A stretch of 64,000 nt of DNA from Norana najaformis (taxonomy: Eukaryota > Annelida > Clitellata > Crassiclitellata > Hormogastridae), in NCBI GenBank assembly GCA_964023275.1, contig OZ029913.1:44073466-44137465 (forward strand). The letters run 5' to 3'. How positions within the stretch are numbered: the stretch's first letter is position 1; each line of letters opens with the position of its first letter. The notes below the pieces were generated by a model. The model searched no databases and was not told where the DNA came from. It saw nothing but the letters and a program-made list of their open reading frames with translations. The position numbers and the translations under genes are program-made. This document shows positions 53,245-63,900 of this stretch, piece by piece.

Positions 53245-53424
53245 CTCATGCGTAGTTTCAGGTTTCTTGTGTTCCAATGTCATTTGGCAGCAAAATCTGA
53301 GGCAGAATTTGTTTAGTATAGACATTGAAGGCGTCCAGTTATTGATTCTGGCAGTACAAGACAATAGAATGTGGAAGGAAACAGTTAAATGGTTAGCAGA
53401 CGCCTACAGGGTTTCAGCCTATGA

Positions 53425-53500
53425 ACAGCGATGTTAATGATGATGATGAAGACGATGATGACGATGTTAATGATGATGATAATGATGACGATCATGGCAG
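53425..53500. repeat. GATGAT/GACGAT repeat
   Basis: AATGATGATGATGAAGACGA and similar imperfect triplets, about 200 bases after the receptor stop codon. Confidence 0.8.
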
Positions 53501-53679
53501 CACCCTCTTTTACACACCGCTACCGGCTGTAAGTCAACTACAGACAAACTTAACACAATTTTCAAACTTCATCTAGGCTGCTGAGGAGCAATTGTGAGAG
53601 GTTTCTAGAAGGCACCTACTAGTGTCCAGGTATTTACAAGTACTAGAAAAGTACTGAAAGTAATGGAAGATGAACTGTG

Positions 53680-53905
53680 GTGCCTTGTCTGAAGCTGGAA
53701 TTTGCTGCCCAGTTTTATGCATTCTGACAGTTATTTAAATGCCATTCAGGTTTAAGCTAAAGACTCGTCTGTTTCAACTCGCTTACTTTCTGGCTTCTCC
53801 AACAGATTACGATATTAAATGCAGTTTCACTTGAAGCAATTGTCAATTGATACTTTGAGCATTATGATAATGGAGCAATAGAAGTCATTAGATTGGATTA
53901 GATCA
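53680..53905 (+). mobile_element. LINE 3' end
   Basis: Broken WNLLPSF-like end, then GGTTTAAGCTAAAGACTCGT and AATGGAGCAATAGAAGTCAT, matching other copies. Confidence 0.65.
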
Positions 53906-54329
53906 GCAGTGGAGGATGGTGATCTAATCTGTTGCTAATCTTATCTAATATGTTGATCTCATCCTCTGTTACTGTTTCACAGTTGTTCAGCATTATGCCA
54001 TTATCAAGCAGCAAAAGGTAAAGGTAGCACTCATTTACACACCTCTGAGAAGTATGATCCCACGTTTGAAGGATCTTTTGGCTGAGGCACAAACATGACC
54101 ACAGCAGTTCAGCAACAGAACAGAACTTGGGTTTGCTGGTACTCACTTACTGACTCCAAAAGAGTGAATCATTGAGTTTAACCCACAGTCACCTATTCAA
54201 GTATTACCCATGCTCAGCACTGCTTAACTTGTCTTTGCCTGCCATTGTTGTATCAACAGTCAGTTTAGCTGACACCAGTTTAACACTGTGAGCTAACTGT
54301 GAACAGGAGTTGATGGATATTTATTGTTA

Positions 54330-54635
54330 GGCAGCAGTTGACAAAAGCTTGTCTTTAACATGTGCCAGCAAGTTGAAAGAAGAGTGCTGTTTATCTTGTG
54401 ACATTTTGAAGCAGTAGTTGACAGAAGTTTGCCATGTAACATGTGACACTTTGAAGTATGCGTCGATTGAAGTTTGCTGTTTAACATGTGGCACTTTGAA
54501 GCTGAAGTTTATAGAAGTTTGCTGTTTAATATTTGAAGCAGGTATTGACCTTAATTTGCTTTTTAACATGTGACATGTTTAATATATGACACTTTGAAGC
54601 AGGAGTTGGCAGAAGTTTGTGTTTAGCAGGTGTCT
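54330..54635 (+). repeat. degenerate ~50-bp tandem repeat
   Basis: The unit GACACTTTGAAGCAGxAGTT followed by GACAGAAGTTTGCTGTTTAA recurs about six times. Confidence 0.8.
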
Positions 54636-55004
54636 TTTCAGAAATTCTTCAATGCCAAAAGTATAGAAGGGATATTGCTTTACTTTGATATGTTCATGGT
54701 GTTTTAAGTCCTGCAAGACCATCTGTTCTTTAGAAACATGATATTGTTGCAAATGGAACTGAGAATGTTGAACTCATGTTAAAACATTGATCAGCTGTGT
54801 GACATCATACATTTTCTGTGCAGAGGAACAGAAGTTCAATTCCTTTTCTATCAAATTAAATCCAAAATTTTCACAAAGAATGTGGCTTCATTGTCTTGAA
54901 CAATGATCTCAGTTTGCCCTCAGCAAAGGTATAAAATGACAGACATGGCTCTGGTTTTTTAAGGTTGTACATAATTTGCATATTTTTATTCAGGTTTACA
55001 CGAT

Positions 55005-55165
55005 TGGTAGCAGTTTTTATATTGCTATTAGCAATTTTTTGTATGTTGCCATTAGCAGTTTTTTATGTTGCCATTAGCACTGTGTATGGCACTATTAGCA
55101 GTTTTGTATGATATGATGTTCCGTCAGCAGTTTCTGTATATTGCTCTAAGCAGTTCGAAATGTGT
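55005..55165 (+). repeat. degenerate ~30-bp tandem repeat
   Basis: TATTGCCATTAGCAGTTTT units, about five copies. Confidence 0.75.
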
Positions 55166-55248
55166 GTATTGTAAGGCTGTTTCTGACAGTATTTTCCGTC
55201 TGCAATTGTTGTACAGTCCACTTTGTAGCAGTGTTTTTTGTTTTGCAG

Positions 55249-57534
55249 TAGGGTGTCCCAATTTCTTTTTTAAAATGTGAAGTCTCAACTGCCAGAAAGT
55301 TTCCTTTCTGGTCCACTATTGCCATAAGCCAAACGTCAGTAAAGTTGGAAAATGTTTTTGAGGTCCATCAAGGTCTCCAAATTTTAAACAATTTCTTCCA
55401 TTAATGAGATGTTTGCCCCATTAGACAAAAGTTTTATGAACTAATTGCTGGTTTGATATTGTTGGAAAGTCTTTAGACTATACAGACTATTAATAAATAC
55501 TAAACACTCAATACTCGTAACGTCTTGCTGTAATTTATGGTATTAGAAAGTAGAAATGTTAAAAAATTAGAATAAAAATAAAGATTGTTTAAATGTCCTG
55601 TAGACTGTCACTTTTGCACTTGTTAAACTCTCTTCTGTGTCATTCTGTAATTTGCAGCAGATACTGTATCTCTGACTGCATAAACCTTTCTAATAGTAGC
55701 ACTGAATGCCTGGATCGAAGCTACACCACATTCAGCAGTAATTCACAGAAGCCATGTTCTTCATAAGGTCTCTTCCCTTGTTATGAAAGGGTTGTCTGGC
55801 CAGGCTTCAACAGGGAGATAAAAAGTATAATGCCTCCTGCATTTTGGAAGAAAGTGTGCAATATGGTCAGTTCTGCCACGCTGCAGGAAGCGATTGGCGG
55901 AATTTTCTGAAAGCACAAGCTGTGCGTTCTCATTTGGGACAGAGGCTGTGCAATGAGAGCGAATGCTACTAGCTGTTGGCTGACGTACCAAGAATGCAGT
56001 TCATCATCGTCAAGCAAGTGACCTGCAAAGCTTAATCATCATATTCATGCAGTCATTGGATGAACAGGATGTCACTGATTGGAACGTCTGTGACAGTTCT
56101 TGATGTGAACCACGAATGAATGTAAATACAAACAACAAATCTGTTAAACCGCTGAATTCCAAGCAGTTCACGAGCAGCAAGTTGGATTACATATTTGTTG
56201 CTTTCCAGCAGCAGCATCTCTGTCTTCAGTGAGCAGATGGCCTTTGCCATCCAACATGTTCAGCGTAAGGCACTAGCCCTGTGGATCATATACTTTGTAT
56301 CTACTTCAACCGCTGTGGCTGCAAGGCAGAGAAACTCATTTTCCAGTACTTTCAGGTGTTGCCACTTCAATTATAAATTTTTCCTGTTCACCTTTTGAAG
56401 ATACGTAACTGGCAGACTAAGATTTAATGATATTTAGTGTCGCCATCCACTTTTGTCATCACATGTTTAACAGCATGCCGTACTGCGGTGGATGCTTTAA
56501 CTGGCTTGGCAAATTGTTCACATTTGGCAAATCACATTTCCCAGTTAGCAAGTTTCTTGTCTTAGGGTCCTATGCAGCCAGTTCTTGAATCCTGCTGTGA
56601 CTTAAAAACTATCTTCTTCATTCACAATCAGCTAATCGACATTGGTAAGTAAGCATATCGACAGAGGGGGACAGGATTCAGCTGGACAGTCAGGCCTCTG
56701 ACCAACAGGCCAATGTATACCGGAGAGTCTTTGGCGTGGCACCGACCGTCAGTCACGAAATGGTTAACCTACCAGCCAGCAGACGATGAATCCCTGTCCT
56801 GTGCATATCCGTCGTTTAGAGGGATATACAGATGCCGCATCATCTTCCATCTACAAGGGACCACTGGACAGTGAGATAACTGTGAATCATCAGCGACGGA
56901 TCGCATCACCTGTCATCATGCCTCATCCACGATCCTACGTGCTTCAGGAACTCTGAACATGATGTCATCTTTTAACTCTAGTTTGGAATCTGTTGGTAGG
57001 ACTCTGTGTGTGCGAGCTTGCTACTAATGATTCTTCTAGTTATCTGAACAATGTTTGCTGGTGGATGAATGTTCTCTTCTTAGTGACATTTAACATTATT
57101 AAGGCTAGTGCAAAGAGCTCCTCTGATTAGTATATCTTCAAGCGTTGCTGTATAAATTTCTGATGATTACAATTACAACAGAAAGTAAAGAAAATGAATA
57201 AATCTAATTTTTATGTTTCTGAGGTTAATCATTGCTTGCTATTCTAATTATCTAGCTTAGCTAACTTATATTTAGGATGTACACATTTGTATCTTTCCAA
57301 AAATATTGAGCATATCTTCATGAGCTTAAAAAACTTTTCCAAAGTTACCGGTATACACATTTTGAAATGAATTGACAAGATTTCTGGAATTTTGTAGACT
57401 TTGAGGGACCTCTAAATATGTTCTAACTGTGCAACATTTTTACAGATAATCTTATGTGCTGACAAAAAAACTTTGGAGGGTTTCACCTAAGACTTTGCAA
57501 AAAAATTTTCCATGCAGTATGGGACACCCTATCT
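55249..57534. mobile_element. probable DNA transposon with terminal inverted repeats
   Basis: The left end TAGGGTGTCCCA (about 55250) is the inverse of the right end TGGGACACCCTA (about 57522-57533). Further in, AGGTCCATCAAGGTCTCCAA on the left matches AGGTCCCTCAAAGTCTACAA on the complement of the right, so the inverted repeats are long but diverged. A TA dinucleotide borders both ends and may be the target duplication. No transposase was recognised; the interior includes a 570-bp dispersed element (56650-57178). Confidence 0.6.
56650..57178 (+). mobile_element. about 570-bp dispersed element, copy B
   Basis: Matches 14530-15095 over its length (AGCTGGACAGTCAGGCCTC ... GTCCTGTGCATATCCG ... 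GACCACTGGACAGTGAGAT ... GCTGTATAAATTTCTGATGA). It is nested within the inverted-repeat element. Confidence 0.8.
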
Positions 57535-57937
57535 TGCAGTTGGCAGTATTATGCAATTTGTGTGAAATCGACTGTTGTTTTGGGGCAAATCCTCTCTTTT
57601 TTTCCAATCACTGATGAAACAAAACTTAGCTCAGAAAAGATACTACCATAGGTAAGGGTAGCCTGACTTGTCAGGTTATTATTATTATTATCAGCAAACT
57701 TGTTTATGCGTGATCTCCACCTCCTGATGGTTGCGACTGTCGTACTGAGTCTAACTTTCATTCTAAACTAAAACTTCTTCATAATGTTTCCTTTTGCTCG
57801 ACTTTAATGTACACTTCTGAATTTGGTAAATTTTACACTGAATTAAATTATTCTAAGGGGCCATTATCAGATTTCAGTTGTATTTCAAACCAGTACAGAA
57901 ACTCGTCCGGAGCATAAAGTTAGAGGTTGCACACTGT

Positions 57938-58026
57938 TCCCACACCTCTAAAGAAACTTCTCAGATTCATTGTCCCATAATCTTTCTGCCAAGTGGCAAA
58001 GACATCCACAGCAATCCAATTATATG
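57938..58026 (+). repeat. dispersed ~95-bp repeat copy
   Basis: CCTCTAAAGAAACTTCTCAG then CACAGCAATCCAATTATATG. Confidence 0.6.
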
Positions 58027-58384
58027 ACCCCATTTAAGTCTCTGGGATACCCTGAACTACTCATCTTATTTAAAAGAACCTCACAATGGCACCATGCTTG
58101 GCTATTTAGATGCCACTTTAAGATAATAGGTCGAAAACTTGAAATGTTTCTTTAGCTGCATTATACAGAACATTACTATTGATTAACCAATGCAGTACAG
58201 TGTCTGTCATCTGACTGAAGTTAGTGTTTAAATCATGGGTTTGTACTAAAAGCTATGTACATGTACCAAATTTATATGCGGACATAGCATAGGTCATAAC
58301 TCTCCATCCCCTTGTCCGCAATTGTCCGCATTTGCTTGACCCATCCCTCCCTTCCTCTTTGCGGACGTCTTTTATGAACAACCC

Positions 58385-59040
58385 CTAAGCATCAGAATGC
58401 CTTAGTTTTACTAGCTAACACCCTAATTTCTAGTCACCTTAAATTCTGTAATTCATTTCAAACTGGCATCACAAAGATAAAAATTCAAAGCAAATTACAA
58501 ATGCTTTACAACTTCTTGGTCAGGGCTATAACTTAAAACACCTAGATTTAAAAGCATTATGTCTATATAAACCTACTGTAATCATTGTGCTGCTTTCCAC
58601 TGAACAGAGAATCAATTATAAAATTACAATTATGTCTCATAATTTACAAATTAACACAAACTGGCCGGCCAGCTCATCTCGCTCGTCTGCTTACCTGTTA
58701 CACTCAAATATTGCACTTGCTCATGGGATGCTCTGGTTCTTGTACCCCAACCAGAACGGTACTGGGTACCTGATCATTCATTCTCAGTTGCTGGTCCGAG
58801 GCTCTGGAATTCTGTTTCTCTGGTGTCGTTTGGGTCTGGTCTAAAATATCATCTTAATTGGGATTGCTTATCCTCTGTAGCTTTTCTTTTGGTCTAAGGG
58901 CCTCGATGATTTCGACTAGTTTCAGTTCAGTGGATTTTGGAATGTAGTTTTGTAACGAAACGACCATCGATTGATGCCTTGTGTATTACGATAGAGGCAC
59001 TACCGAAGTTCAGAGATTAGATTACATTGCATTAGATGTG
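58385..59040 (+). mobile_element. LINE ORF2 end and 3' UTR
   Basis: Broken frames give LVLLANTLISSHLKFCNSF (the [17 protein letters not shown] block) and LLVRGSGILF (the SVAGxxLWNSL block), then the 3' UTR ending GAAGTTCAGAGATTAGATTA. Confidence 0.7.
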
Positions 59041-59090
59041 CAGCAAACCACCCATGCTGGACTTTTCACATTCTTAACACCAGTCAATGT

Positions 59091-59165
59091 AAGCTCATTT
59101 CTTACTTTCACATGTGATGCAATGCAGTAGCTCATTTCTTACTTTCACATGTGATGCAATGCAGT
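59091..59165 (+). repeat. 37-bp tandem duplication
   Basis: GCTCATTTCTTACTTTCACA followed by TGTGATGCAATGCAGTA occurs twice in direct succession. Confidence 0.9.
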
Positions 59166-60229
59166 GCAGCAGGCTTGTGCTTTGTCAGTCCAACAAAATT
59201 TAAGTTATGTTAGCAATAACACTTATGAAGTGTTGACAGAATGTGGATAGATCGATGTTTGCAGTGCTGACAAATTTTTGAGAAAGGTTAACAGACACTG
59301 TTAACAGACAACTGTTTTTAAATGGTACGGAAAAGGCATGGCTTTGCATGCATATCAAAAGCGCCTGCAGAGATCAAAAGCAGAAGCTGAGCCAAAACTC
59401 GCATCAATCAACCAATTAATCATGATATCAATCATGAAATCAATCAGTCACTGGAGGAATGAGAAAAAGTATCTTAACCTTCACATTTTCTGCCTATTTA
59501 TAGCGGTGCTAACAAAATGGCTAACACATCCAAAATAGGCGTGGCAACAAGGTGAAAATGCTGGGTATGGTGTTACAGTAATCAATCACACTGATGTCAA
59601 AGCACAAACATGGACTGGTAGAACTGAAAAGTCATAGGGCAATCACAGGGTCAAGGTCACAGACAAAAGAAAGTGGAATGCAGAAAATAAATAACGAAAT
59701 GATACGATTGTTCAAGGCAAAAAAATTATGAAACTGACAAATGACATTCATGAGTGCATTACATCTTTTGCAAGCTTTCGTGTGCCATTCTTAATTAAAA
59801 CATGGCAGTGTTTCTTTTTGGATGCGTTAGAGTCTAAATCATAACAGTAGCACAGACACCAGCATATAACAATAATTACAGGCAAAAAAACACCAATAAT
59901 TACAGAAAATGAAGAAGAAACAAAATGCAAACAAAAACAATTTCAGTAGGCGCCTAAATAAAACAGCAATGCGTGCGATAATTAAAGAATCAACAATAGC
60001 AATAATTACAGTTGATAGCAGTAACCGCGGTGACAAAAATGAATCCGTGGTTGCTGTTGTTGAAAAGTGACGCAGAATGGGGTGGGGGCGTGAGTATTGT
60101 CGCCAATGATACATGAACTCGGATACGTTCCATGCTCGATCTGCGTCCTACAAATGGAGTGGCATCGACTTCGTTAACCTGCGGGTCTGTCACGTGGTCT
60201 CAACCGCTTCACTTCCGGTGTCTCATCTT

Positions 60230-60307
60230 TCTGGTCGTTCATGTTTCTTCCGGCAGATAGCGATCGACTCTGGTCGTTCATGTTTCTTCCGGCAGATAGC
60301 GATCGAC
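60230..60307. repeat. 39-bp perfect tandem duplication at the end of the minus-strand coding exon
   Basis: TCTGGTCGTTCATGTTTCTT and the following 19 bases are repeated exactly at 60230 and 60269. The copy at 60269-60307 holds the last coding residues and the stop of the minus-strand exon. Confidence 0.97.
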
Positions 60308-60827
60308 GCTAGCTGTCGTCGCGTTGCGGAACCAGTATCTTGCGCGGTCGCTGTTCGACGAACAGGGTTCCAGTCGAATTCTGTCGAGCGAAGGCAGCGA
60401 TTTATACACCGAATGTCTCTCCGACTCCGTTCTGCCCACCAGCCTGCACTCAAGGTCGCGCCCGGCGCTCGGGGCAACCCCCGACCCTGCCAGCGTCTGC
60501 AGAGGGGCGAGCTCTACTCCACCGCCACCGCCGCCGTTGGCTAGCGTCCCGTTGACCGGCGCAGAAGCGGCTTGGCGGCTGCAGAGAGTGAGTCCGCGGC
60601 GCTGCATCTCGATGCGGAGGAAGGATACGCTGCAGGCGAGCACGACAAGGGAGGGCCAAAGCATGCTGTGGACGACGTCTGAGACGCCGTAGAACTTCTC
60701 GACGATCGCCTTCGTCTTCGTGTAGGAGTCGTAGTAGCAAAAGAAATCGGTCGACTGACGCGAGCGCCACGCGTCCACGTAATCCTCAACCGCTCGCTGG
60801 TTCTCGGCGCGTGTGCGGTGACAGACG
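60278..60827 (-). CDS. terminal exon of a BK-channel beta-subunit-like (KCNMB-type) protein
   Basis: Minus-strand coding exon of 183 codons ending at TGA (60280-60278). It starts after an acceptor-like TGTGCGTAGTGTTCGTACAG (AG at 60829-60828), with one leading base of a split codon. The N-terminal part STDFFCYYDSYTKTKAIVEK then FYGVSDVVHSMLWPSLVVLA matches the end of the extracellular loop and second membrane helix of KCNMB1-4 (pattern F-x-CYxD/P ... VILTKLYSxxxxFHSLFWP). Known family role: two-helix subunits tune Ca2+ and voltage gating of Slo1 channels. Here a long Gly/Ser-rich cytoplasmic tail of about 110 residues follows, longer than in vertebrate homologues. First helix and loop must be in exons upstream of 60827, not found in the window. 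TipE-like sodium-channel subunits have similar topology and are an alternative. High CpG content throughout. Confidence 0.6.
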
Positions 60828-60869
60828 CTGTACGAACACTACGCACAACATACACACACACACACGTCT

Positions 60870-60965
60870 GTAACGTAGGGTAAGGTAAACTCAAGTAAAG
60901 TTGGGTGAGGCAAAGTGAAAGATAAAAAGGAAGATAAAACGATGTAAGGCAGGGTAAGATGAAAT
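60870..60965 (+). repeat. GGTAA-type repeat cluster
   Basis: TAGGGTAAGGTAAACTCAAG and AGGCAGGGTAAGAT words. Confidence 0.6.
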
Positions 60966-61059
60966 AAGATCAACAGCGAAGGCTGGATATACAGTTCTAA
61001 CATAGTTTGTATTAATATTAGGCCTACTGAAGTCTTGGTTAGTGATGCGGAAATAAGTG

Positions 61060-61450
61060 CCAACAAAGTTGATGAATTTTAGTCAGTCGTTAGCAGCCTG
61101 CACTCCTCATAGTAGAATATCATTTGAAAAATTTCCTAAACTGTCATCCCCAAATTCTTTCGTAATCTGCCCAACATCCCCCGAAGAAACTGTAGGCCTA
61201 GATCACGGACACTCGTTCCAAACCACACGGTGCAGGTCCTGATGGGACTGACCCGTGTTTAGTCCATCCTGCCTTACATGCTGTAGCAATTCCCCTGTCA
61301 GAAATTGTCAATTGTTCATCACCCTTTTGAACTGTACCATTTGGATTAAAAACTGCAGAAGTGGTGCCTACTTTAAGCATGGAACTAAAGAAGATGTTAA
61401 TACTTATAGACCAATTTCAGTTTTCCCATTCTTCTCCAAACTGATATAGG
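61060..61450 (+). mobile_element. LINE A reverse transcriptase, 5' part
   Basis: The frame near 61345-61449 reads AYFKHGTKEDVNTYRPISVF PFFSKLI in two parts, the PxxKKGxxxDxxNYRPISxLP block of Jockey-like enzymes. The match stops at about 61450, where another LINE begins. Confidence 0.7.
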
Positions 61451-62155
61451 GCTAGACCTGATTACCGAAGAAAGAAAAAAATCATTCAGAAAAACATGGA
61501 AATTCTATATTCAGAAGGAAAGAATGCAGAATTAAAGATCAGCATCAGTAAGACAAAGTTAATTATATTTAGTGCTGAGGAGAACGAGATCCCAGTGGAA
61601 GTAGGGGGTGAAAAGATCGAAAGTTTGGGCGAATTTGTTTATTTGGGAAGCCTGTTGACATGGGACAATGACTGAACCAAAGGGATAAAGAGAAGAATAG
61701 CAAAAGCAAGCAGAGCAATGACGAGTTTCAAGAACATCTGGAGGAGAAGGGAGATTGTTGTGCAAACCAAAGTGAAAATTTTTGAAACATAATTAATTAT
61801 TCAGTGTCTTGTTGTATGAAAGTGAAACTTGGACGTTGCACAGACAAGACAATGATAGATTACTGGCATTTGAGATGAGATGTTACGGATGGATATTACA
61901 CATCAGATGGCAACAGAAGTTCACAAACACTGAGGTGCGAAGACGAATGGGTTGCACAAGAGACATCGTGCAACAAGTAACGGAAAGGACATTAAATCTC
62001 TTTGGACACAACTTCAGAATGGATAGCACCGGGATGGTCAAACAAGTGGTGTTTGGAATGATGGATGGCGGATGGATCAGAGGTAGACCGAACACAGAAT
62101 GACTGAATGACATCAGAGACTGATGCCGGAAAATTATTGAAACATAATTAATTAT
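61450..62155 (+). mobile_element. LINE B (RTE-type) ORF2 remnant nested in LINE A
   Basis: Broken frames encode EFVYLGSLLTWDND, then KGIKRRIAKASRAM, VKIFET, YESETWTLHRQDNDRLLAF, RRRMGCTRDIVQQVTERTLN and LFGHNFRMD, the highly conserved C-terminal tract of RTE-like LINEs. Confidence 0.85.
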
Positions 62156-62189
62156 TCAGTGTGTTGTTGTATGAAAGTGCTGTTAAATA

Positions 62190-62890
62190 TGCAGGATAAA
62201 ACCTCTTTGGCTGTTGATAATAATGCTATTGATAATAGTGCATTCTGAATATAAATTTTCTTTGATTTAGCAAAAGCCTTCAATACTGATGACCAACACA
62301 TCCTACTGAATAAAACTTCAAAGCTACGATGTACGAGACATTCCCCCCTCCTGGTTTAATAGTTATCTTGAACACAGAGAGCAACAGGTTATATGCAGTG
62401 TCACAAGTAAAACCAATTCTGTATGGGTTTCCACAAAGATCTAATTTAGCCTTCTGTTGTTTCTACTTTATGTCAATGGTCTTCCGAATTCTTCTTGTTT
62501 TCTCCACTTTATTCTCATGGCAGATGACACGGATGTCTTTTTATCGCGTAAGTCTTTAAATACATTGTTAGAGCTTATGTTAGAACTCGTATCTGTTGCC
62601 GATTGGTTCAAGGCTAATCGATTATCATTGAATTTGTCAGTAACTACTGTGGTTATAGGCCTATTCTGTTGCTTTCTCCTAGAAAGCCACTGCCAGTCAA
62701 AACGTAGCAGTGTCTAATGACAGCAGACCAGTTTCGCAAACTAAGTTGTCAAAGTTTCTTGGTGTAGGCTATGTTGATTAGCATCTCACTTGGAAAAAGC
62801 ACATCAATCACATCAGCAAAAATTGCTAAAAGTGTTGGAGTGCAGTTGCGTAATAGTAATGTTTTAACCTGTGATAAACTCTCCTTTAGC
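62190..62890 (+). mobile_element. LINE A reverse transcriptase, 3' part
   Basis: Resumes with FDLAKAFNTDDQHILLNK (DLxKAFDTVxHxILLxKL), later ADDTDVFLS and WFKANRLSLN (the YADDTxxF and WxxxNxLxLN blocks). Frameshifts and stops are present. With 61060-61450 this forms one element interrupted by LINE B. Confidence 0.75.
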
Positions 62891-63229
62891 ACATTTGCAG
62901 TGTACATGTATTTAGTTATATAAACTTGCGCTTTATAAATTTTATAATTATACGTTCGTGCAAGTCTAAATTGCAGGGAACAGCTGCCAGGTGATATTCC
63001 GACATGAAGAGACCCGAGTTCCAACAGAAGATCGAACCAGAGGTGATCTGGTTTCTCCGGTTCAGTGAATTCTGTTTCCACGCATTGGTCTATGTTCGCA
63101 AGGCCGACAGATGGACGACTTTCACCTGGTTTTCTTGACCTTTTCAAAGACGTCTAATTTTTTTCTTCGAACGTCGATTTAAACTGCAAATTCAGCTTTC
63201 AAGTTTAATGACCTTTGCTTGTGTTTTTC

Positions 63230-63405
63230 TAGATAGGGTAGCAATGTCTGTCTGTCTGTCTGTCTTGGTCTGTCCTTGTCTATGTCCGCCTGTTTCGGTT
63301 TCTCCTTGTCTGCCTGTTTTGTCTTGTCTGTAAGTCTTGGTCCCTCCGTTATATCTGTGTACTTCCACCTCAGTTTCTCAGCGTGCGTGCGTGCGTGCGT
63401 GCGTT
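63230..63405 (+). repeat. TGTC- and TGCG-type microsatellites
   Basis: CTGTCTGTCTGTCTG at about 63246-63265 and GCGTGCGTGCGTGCGTGCG at about 63380-63402. Confidence 0.9.
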
Positions 63406-63519
63406 TACTTGTGTTTCTGCTGTCAAGAGAATCGGCGTGATTTAAGAGGTGGAAAGAGTCCATGGTGTCAACTGAAAGAGTTCCGTTCTGTAAGCTTGGA
63501 ATGGAATGCGACCCGATAA

Positions 63520-63900
63520 ATGGCAAGAGGAGGAGAAGGAGAAGGGAGGAGGGAGGAGGAGGAGGAGGAGGAGGAAGAAGAAAGGAAGAGGGAGAAGGAA
63601 GAGAAGGAGGAATTGGAAGAGAAAGAGTTGGAAAAGTAAGAGAAGGATCAGGAGCGGGGAGAAGGAGGATAAATAGGAAGAGAAGGATGAAAGGAAGGAG
63701 AGGGAGAGAGAAGAAAAGAAGGAAAGGAAGGAGGAGGAGAAAGAGAAGGACGAGGAGGAAAAGGCGGAGGTGCCAAAGGAGGAGGTGGAGACGAAAGAGA
63801 ATGAGGAAGATAGGAAGAGAAGAATGAAGAGGAGAAAGAGAGGCCGAGGAAACACAGAAGGAGGAAGAGGGGAAGAGAAGAAGGATGCAGAGGAGGAGAA
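63520..63900. repeat. long purine-rich (GGA/GAA) tract
   Basis: About 380 bases almost free of pyrimidines on the + strand, with the purest run at about 63524-63611. The Arg/Lys/Glu-rich (+) and Ser/Phe-rich (-) frames are compositional, not genes. Confidence 0.95.

Noticed and set aside
60113-60692. plus-strand frames of 122-143 codons
   Set aside because: They lie opposite the minus-strand KCNMB-like exon, which has recognisable family motifs; the plus frames do not.
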